Positions 57,476-64,000 of a DNA stretch of 64,000 nt are shown here, in pieces (position 1 is the first letter of the stretch; the number at the start of each line of letters is the position of its first letter). The stretch is from Apricaphanius iberus (lineage: Eukaryota > Chordata > Actinopteri > Cyprinodontiformes > Aphaniidae): positions 62,001-126,000 of the forward strand of contig JAPXFQ010002919.1 in NCBI GenBank assembly GCA_028564705.1. The letters run 5' to 3'. Below the pieces are notes generated by a model. It had not been told where the DNA came from. It was given only the letters and a program-made list of their open reading frames with translations, and made no database searches. The position numbers were made by a program, and so were the translations under genes.

Positions 57476-60400
57476 AACGTGCAATGTCACTATCACTGAT
57501 CAGTGCTAAAAAGTGTCCACTGCAGCACAGAATTACAAGAGCTTGACAATGGAAGAGGCAGGAGTGGCTGCCACATTTCCATTTGCTATGTTGCCACATT
57601 TCTGTTTGCTATGTTGTTAGACACTGCTTTGCCAGCAACTGTTCCAATTTTAAAACGCCAATTTTTTGGTGATGTCTGCAGAAAGCATTTCCTACAGAGT
57701 TACAACCAATAAGCATGAGTTAACCACAGGTCCAATCCAGCGACTCTACTGGGCCATTTCTGAATATATACCCCAGGGCTGGTGTTTGTTTGATTCCTGA
57801 AATGGCCCAGGTGATTTTGATTGGGTGGGCAAAAACACTCTTTGTGGAAAGCTGGTGGTGATTGTGGTTAGGAGAAGAAAAATTGACAATGGTATAAAGC
57901 CTTACAACTCAAGTAATATATTTTACCAAAAATATAATTAATCCTTTCTTCTAGTGAGGTATGTTAGATCTTTGCTTTATAAATGCTAAAAATGTATACG
58001 TGTTCTGTTCAAACACATAATAAAAATAAACCAAATTAACTAAATGTCTACTTTCCTGTGTCCTTGACTTTGGGAGAAAAAATGGGGTTGATAATAAACA
58101 GATTTCCTATACAGTAAGTGAAATGAACTGTGATAACAATGTATTGTCTTCCTTTTTGTATTTTGATAAAGTTGGTTAATACAGCAATTTTTATTCCCAA
58201 ATAAAACATTTAAAAGGGTCTTTCATTCTTATGTCTACAAATGCCATACTGAAGAAAATCTTTGACTCCGATGTTACAAATTGATGCTTCCTTTGGTCGG
58301 TTTTATGAAAGTAAAAACCTTATTGTCTTTCTCTTGTAACTACTTCTGTGTCTGCTTTTTGTGGTTGAAAAAGAGAACAACTGTGAACTGACATAATAAT
58401 AGGTGCAAATGTATCTTATATGCTGGGCTTGAGTATGTGTCTGCATATATTAACTGCAATGTGCCTTGTAAAACTTGTACAGAAATGATGTAACTAAAAT
58501 GAGCAAAACAGTTAGAAAAAATGGAGAACATTAGACATATCTGTTTATATAGCATTGTTTGTTATATAATGCAACTCCTTAAATCAGTTTGATGTTACAT
58601 TTATGCATTATGTGCTTAATTGTGGATGATAGAGAAAGAAAATAGGATCAGGAACACATTAAAATCACACATAAACACATGAAGTACTTTCACATTCTGG
58701 CGGTACCAGTGAAGAGGAGTAGCAGATGGTGGCAACCAGCTGTTTTCGACAAAACTGGCAGTGGGCACACATTAACACACTAAAAGACTCACGTACACAC
58801 TCATTCACACATAGACCATCAGCCCCAGGCTCCCAACTGGGTCTTCATAGGGTCATTCTGTCACCTTCCCCAAAGACATCAAGTTGCACCCAGGTTCCAT
58901 TCTAGGGGTCACACACCTGCGTGAGGGTCCAAAGGGGAAATCTATGGGTGAATTTAGAGCACCTGCAGCTGAAACAGGTGAATACTACATCCTTTTAAAG
59001 AGGTGTGTGATTGCAAACCTACAAAACACCCCCCCTTCTCCCTCCCCCCGACTTTTACACACCTCACTGCAGAGTTAAATGGGCCAACTAAGTGGTTAAG
59101 GCAGAAGTCATATATGCTGCCCTGCATAACAGTGTCTTGCTAAACACGTAAGGATAATTACCACCCAGCTGCCTGGTGCCATGTGCCATAAAAGGTCCTC
59201 GCCTCAGCACTGGGTCCTCCGAGACTTTCCCTACCAGCCCACTGCTAATTTCCCAATTTGTCTGCCACATTTCCTTTCTCATTTTACCATGCTTAACCTT
59301 TTCCATCGGCTAATGCACACCTTCCCAGCCTCTTTGTCAAATCTGGGCCAAAATGATGCCTCCTAATGATTCACCCACCAGCGCAGTCTTTCTGTGGACT
59401 AAAATGAACAAACAGCAGCTCAAATGTCACTGGGGAATTAAATTAATAACACCATGTACATAAGGACTTAATAAAGTGAATTCATAATTGGCTTTGTTAC
59501 AGCCATGAACAAACACCAGTAGGTATTTCGTTTATTTTATCTGTGTTTAAAGTTTCCATCCGGTGCCCCCTGGCAAAGCAGACACTTTGCACAGTGCAGG
59601 GCAGACTTTACAGAGCCCAGCCAGCCAAATGTCTGGGGAACCCATCTCCACTGACATTGCTGCAGGAAAACCCAGGCTTGGCATCGTTTCCCCTTTTTTA
59701 TCTGGGGGCACTCTGAGGGTGTTTGTCTAGAAAAGAATAACAACTTGTTTTATTCATGTTGGGGATTGGAGACAGTGCGTCCCCCCTGAGAGAGGGGTTG
59801 ATGGGTATTAGTGGGAGAAGGATAGTCCCTTTATACTGGGCTTGCAGGTTTCCTCGAGGAAGGTTTGATCCTAAGTGCAACAGGCGACAGATTTTTACCT
59901 CAATCTTTGAATTAATGCAAATATTTCTTCTCTATAGAAAACAAAAACACAAAGGGCAATATTGGATAAGCACTTTTTCAGTAATGCTTGCACTATATTC
60001 TTTTTTGTTAACTTGGTTTTAAATAATGCATTAGTACTCCAATCTATTTATTAATATAGCTTGTCAATTTATTTTTATGTTAAGGTATTTAGTAAACATT
60101 TTAGCCAGTGATATTTTTGTTTAGTTCCTAGGTAGTATACGTATATACTACCACTTGCATTTCCTCAATTTCACATTTTATATGATTCTTTGTTAGTCAT
60201 TATTGCAAAATAGTTTTCGTAATTGACTTGGGATAACATTTAAAGTAATTGTTTTATTGTTGTTTGCAGGCTCATTCCATAAAAAGTGTTAGGCAAATAA
60301 AATCTTATTGATCCCCTTCAACTGCACAAAATTAAGAATGAAGTAATTACAGAATCCTTCACAGCTAAAAGTACTCCTGGTAAAGACATTTGAAAACCCT

Positions 60401-60649
60401 TTCATTACAGCATCATTTGAGACTGAACATTTTCTTGCAGTTCTACTTTAGATTGTTTTAGATAATTTGAATGGTGGATTGATTGCTGTCCTGATTGCTG
60501 TGCACCCACAAACTCACATAATTCCTTTTTTGGAGTGTATGTCCTCCAACAATGAAGTGACCCAGCCCATGTTTCCGGTTGGATCACCCCACTGTCAGTT
60601 TGAAAGAAAGCGCGCCAGTGGAAAGAAAAGAGATCTTCTGAGAGCTTTT
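57476..60649. other. Non-coding DNA
   Basis: No gene supported. It includes a 12-bp inverted repeat (57749-57810). 59060-59330 is a higher-complexity block (GGATAATTACCACCC, CCATAAAAGGTCC) that could be regulatory. The remainder is AT-rich. Confidence 0.4.
57749..57810. repeat. Perfect 12-bp inverted repeat
   Basis: CTGGGCCATTTC (57749-57760) and GAAATGGCCCAG (57799-57810) are exact reverse complements separated by 38 bp. This may be a remnant of a MITE or a fold-back structure. Confidence 0.85.
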
Positions 60650-61350
60650 CCGGCTGGGAAAAGGAAGAGATGCCACAGTCTTTAGATAGCTGCTCATACT
60701 GTTCTCCCTGAGCCTGGATAGTGGTTTTCTCCTTGTCTATGTTGGCCAGCTTTTGTCATCTCTGTTCTTTAGTTTACCCAGAGCCTCAGCAGTGAGTATG
60801 AAAGAGTGAAAGATGAGCTTCCTGCTGAATTCTTCTATCTTAATGCCTCCACTCTAGCCTAGCTGGTGGGGGCAAAAACCATTTCACTCTTGTTGGTGTC
60901 AGCAGACATGTTGGGAATCTTATCCAGGAGATTGTAGATAATGGCCCTCGACTCCTTGTAATCAATTTGGAAACCTTCAAGCAGTGGAACAAACATCTCA
61001 AGTTCTCTGACACCACCATCATCTGTGGCTGGGCAAGAGCGCTATTGACGTTGTGAACAGGAAGCACCTTGTTATAAGTAACAAAGCACACTTTTATTGC
61101 AGAAATCTCTGCCCCATCTTCGCTGGGCAGCTTTTCTAGCAGAGTTTTGAGCTCATTATGTATCAGTTTGACCAGTCTGCTTTTAACATAAGACCATAAA
61201 AATATATACAGGAGCGAATTGGGAAGATTGCTGTTGTTAAAATAATCAAGTGTGCCAATAAAGTCATGGGATCCTACTGAAAGGTCAGCCCTCTAGTAGA
61301 AGTCCACCCTACAGCCCTTGTGGTACAAGTGTTGAAAGTAGAAGGCAGAC
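60650..61350 (-). pseudogene. SEC24C/D-like processed pseudogene fragment
   Basis: The minus strand, in changing frames, reads YFQHLYHKGCRVDFY, RADLSVGSHDFIGTLDYFNN and LVKLIHNELKTLLEKLPSED. Next come [59 protein letters not shown] and SKDC, ending near LFLFPS. These follow, in order, the central SEC24 trunk region of the COPII coat, the cargo adaptor of ER exit vesicles. About 230 codons are collinear in 700 bp with no introns, so a retroposed copy is likely. Stops and frameshifts abound; no promoter or poly(A) tail is seen. The C or D paralogue cannot be settled by eye. Confidence 0.88.
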
Positions 61351-61967
61351 ACTTCACTGACAATTGCAGAAATGGTAATTTGTAAGTTTCTTTATCTATT
61401 TAAAAAAACAACACTTCTATCTACACATCTTGCTGCATTTTTGACCTCCATCAAACAAATACATTTGCTGCACCTTGCCTTGCCTTCCAATACACTCGAA
61501 AAGGAATTAGGAGATGGCAGTGAGTTTGTGTTCGTCAATGTCCAAATTTGTCAATGTAAGAAGACAAATTTGGGCCCTCCACCAACCTCATTTTTTTTTA
61601 TAATCCAGGGTGTTTTAAAACTTTTTAATTATTGCTCTCACTGTTGATAATAGAACCGTTTAAATCAGTAGCAGTTTTCTTGTGATCATGTCCAAATGGT
61701 CTGCATTTTTTGAATAGCATGTTTGCTTGTCCTTCCCTTTTGAAGAAGATTAAATAGAATCTCTGATCAATTCTTGATTTATTTGTGTTTAAGATTATAC
61801 TGTTAGTACAATGTTAATTTATTTTAAGACTACCTATCTTCAGTGTCAGTGTCAACAAATCAAAAAAATACAATATAAACATCTGTTTGGCAGACTTCTC
61901 GACAAAAATGGCAGCCAATGTGAAAAAACTTGCTTTTGAACAGTGAGTCTGACATTTTTTTTTACGT
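61351..61967. other. Non-coding DNA
   Basis: AT-rich, no gene recognised; a T-rich run sits at 61590-61600. Confidence 0.5.
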
Positions 61968-62315
61968 GTCCTGTCTAGAAGTTTGCTACTAGAATTGGTG
62001 TCTGAGTACCAAGTACAAGCCCAACAGATTTACTTTCCCAAGCAGAGCATTACAGCTTTGCTATAATACTCCACTTGATATATATGTATGAGAAATCGTT
62101 ATTAGGGATTACTGTGAGTTTAATTTCTTGAAGTTATGGACACGAAATTTTTATAAGAAGGAAGAAAGAAAGAAGATGAAGAAGAGAAACAGGACTGGTA
62201 GAAGTGTGAACTGACAATACAAGATAGGGAGGCAAACAAAGAACACACGAAAACATCCCAGTCCTCCACCTCTGTTGGACGGCAGAGAAGTGGGAAAAAC
62301 AAACAAAAAGTATGA
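61968..62315 (-). mobile_element. L1-type LINE 3' end, antisense older copy
   Basis: The reverse complement of this stretch matches 37330-37685. Shared blocks are AGAGGTGGAGGACTGGGATG, TTCTTTGTTTGCCTCCC, GTGTCCATAACTTCAAG, ACTTGGTACTCAGACACCAA and TTGGGCTTGTACTTGG. Many CG positions of the 37-kb copy are TG or CA here. A ~27-bp extra segment sits at about 62043-62070. Only the tail is present and no poly(A) is obvious. Confidence 0.88.
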
Positions 62316-64000
62316 CATTTAAAAATCAGGACGTGCCCACAAAGTCAAGCCCTTTTTACTCTTCTTTCTTAGCCTACACTGTATTTGTATCTAAGATAAT
62401 TAAAATACTAATCATTTTACTATTAATTAAGCAGTTAAGTTCTAGTTAAGCTTGTATTAGTGTTGCCATTTGGCAGTATAAGTGACAACCCTAATGGGGA
62501 CTCTAAGAAAAAGACATTAATTGGGTTTGGCAATTCCATTTCCACCACCAACTCTCCCTGTACACACCCGCTAGCCCATCAATAATTTATCTAATTACTG
62601 ATATTGTGGCATGAGTCACTCTCAATTTTGGAGACAAACATGATTATTTAATAATAATAATGCTTCCAAACATATGCAACATCTCCTGCCCTGCCTTTCT
62701 CCCCTCAATTTTTAATGATTTGATGACACAATGGGCAAAGGAGACCTCAAAGAGCCCAACAAAAGAAGTCCATCAGTGACCTTTACATGGTAAATGCTAG
62801 GAGAAAAACTGCAATAATACAAAACCGGCTTTTGAATATGTGAATGTGTGAGTCTGTTTGTGTTTTTGCATGTTTGCTTTTCTGATAAATAGGAAGTCTT
62901 TGGCAGCCTTTCATCGAAGGAAATTGGGAGGGCAGCAAAAAGGATGTGGTTAGATGTGGGCATCTGACTGCTATCCACATCCCATAATGATCTCAATAAT
63001 AACCCTGACATAAAAATAGTGTGTGATATGGCGATATGAGTGAACGACAGTATATATGGTGGTGTATGTGTGCTCTTGGCTCGGATTATGAGGAGCAGTA
63101 AAACACAGAGCAACTCAGTGAATATGCTGGAGGTAAATGAAGTCCCACAGGGGTAATATCCACCTCACTGTAATAATTCTGCCACTGTCAAAAGCCAGGT
63201 TATTTGCGCTATGTGTGTGTGTGTGTGTGTGTGTGTATGTACAGTATATGTGTGCGTCTGCGTGTGTTCAGGAGTTCGTCTGCTGGAAGTTTTACACACA
63301 TGCTCTCCACTTCTGCCTCAGAAGCTGAATCCAACTTCCCGTCTTCTTCAGTGCATGGCAAGCTCGACAACTTGGAACTACCTCGGTAGTCAGCTGAGGC
63401 GAACAGGGGGAAGGAGTCATTCACCCAGCGTGTGTCAAGCATGAGTTGACTATGAGAATGGGCACAGAGGCGAAGCAAAGTCTATTTCTGTCTCGGATGA
63501 GCGGGGATGGTCAGGGAGGAGAGCGAAGACTTCCCACTGAGGGAGACACTGGCTTTCATTGTGAGCTCCAGGGCTATGGGGAGCAGTGATCGGAAGGATG
63601 GATCTGTTAAATAAGTGTGTTCCTGCACTCGCATGTTCCTCTGCACCCAAATACAATGAATGACACTCATTAGCCTTGCGTAGCCTTGCTGGCTGCAGTG
63701 CCCTGCGGCAACAAGGTCATATACAAGGTTGTGAGTCGATTACATGGTCACACACTTGCTGACCAGTGTAACACATACCCCAGATGGCAATTTTCCTTGG
63801 ATTTGTATATACTCCTAAGAATAAAAATAAACACATATTTAAAACTGATTCCTCAAGCTTGCTATTTTTTAAAGAATCTGTTTTTTTACTATTATTATTA
63901 GCCACTTTTCAATTATACATCTACTTTTTAAGCCCTCAGTCAATAAATATTTTATACTCTATATAGAATAAATCCCATGTGGAAACCATTTATAGCCTAT
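62316..64000. other. Non-coding DNA with TG repeat
   Basis: A (TG)n tract lies at 63211-63236. 62490-62660 carries ATTAATTGGG, CAATAATTTATCTAATTAC and CATTAATTG-like words and may be regulatory. The 133-codon minus-strand frame near 62712-63113 has no recognisable domain. No gene supported. Confidence 0.4.

Noticed and set aside
62712..63113. 133-codon minus-strand frame
   Set aside because: No recognisable domain or supporting splice or promoter signals; treated as a chance frame.

Overview
The window looks like euchromatin of a ray-finned (teleost) fish. The repeats point there: L2-type LINEs with teleost-style tails, a Rex1-like LINE, at least three Tc1-like DNA transposon families, hAT elements and MITEs, a Gypsy pol remnant, and L1-like LINEs with a long GC-rich 3' end. 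No intact host protein-coding gene, tRNA, CRISPR array or operon is visible. Almost all open frames are fortuitous or come from transposons. The window is best read as intergenic or intronic DNA with many layered insertions. Family names come from motifs recognised by eye, not from a database search.

Layout. 1-13 kb is AT-rich single-copy-looking DNA with simple repeats, one antisense L2 tail (7.1 kb) and a possible regulatory block (9.0-9.4 kb). 13-17 kb holds a 56-bp direct duplication and, right after its second copy, a 5'-truncated L2 LINE with an open 341-codon RT C-terminal frame. Its 3'UTR contains about 405 bp of antisense 28S rDNA. 19.2-24.1 kb is a graveyard of older LINE pieces in both orientations. 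26 kb has paired octamer motifs beside a long CT repeat. 30.2-33 kb is a nest: a GTACC-rich repeat split by a hAT-like element with an 8-bp target-site duplication, which itself contains L1 RT sequence. 34.1-37.7 kb is a 5'-truncated L1 copy with a 13-bp target-site duplication and a 2.6-kb GC-rich 3'UTR. 39.8-42.0 kb holds a Gypsy remnant, a 351-bp hAT MITE and a LINE tail.

43.5-50.9 kb contains three Tc1-like elements of different families, all with broken transposases. 52-55.1 kb has L2, Tc1 and Rex1 remnants. 60.65-61.35 kb carries an intronless, decayed SEC24C/D-like pseudogene on the minus strand. 62 kb has an older, CpG-decayed antisense copy of the same L1 3' end.

No operon-like or novel enzymatic system was found. 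The strongest unusual observations are the 28S rDNA segment inside a LINE 3'UTR, the nested insertions at 30-33 kb, the L1 insertion with its full target-site signature, and the SEC24 pseudogene.
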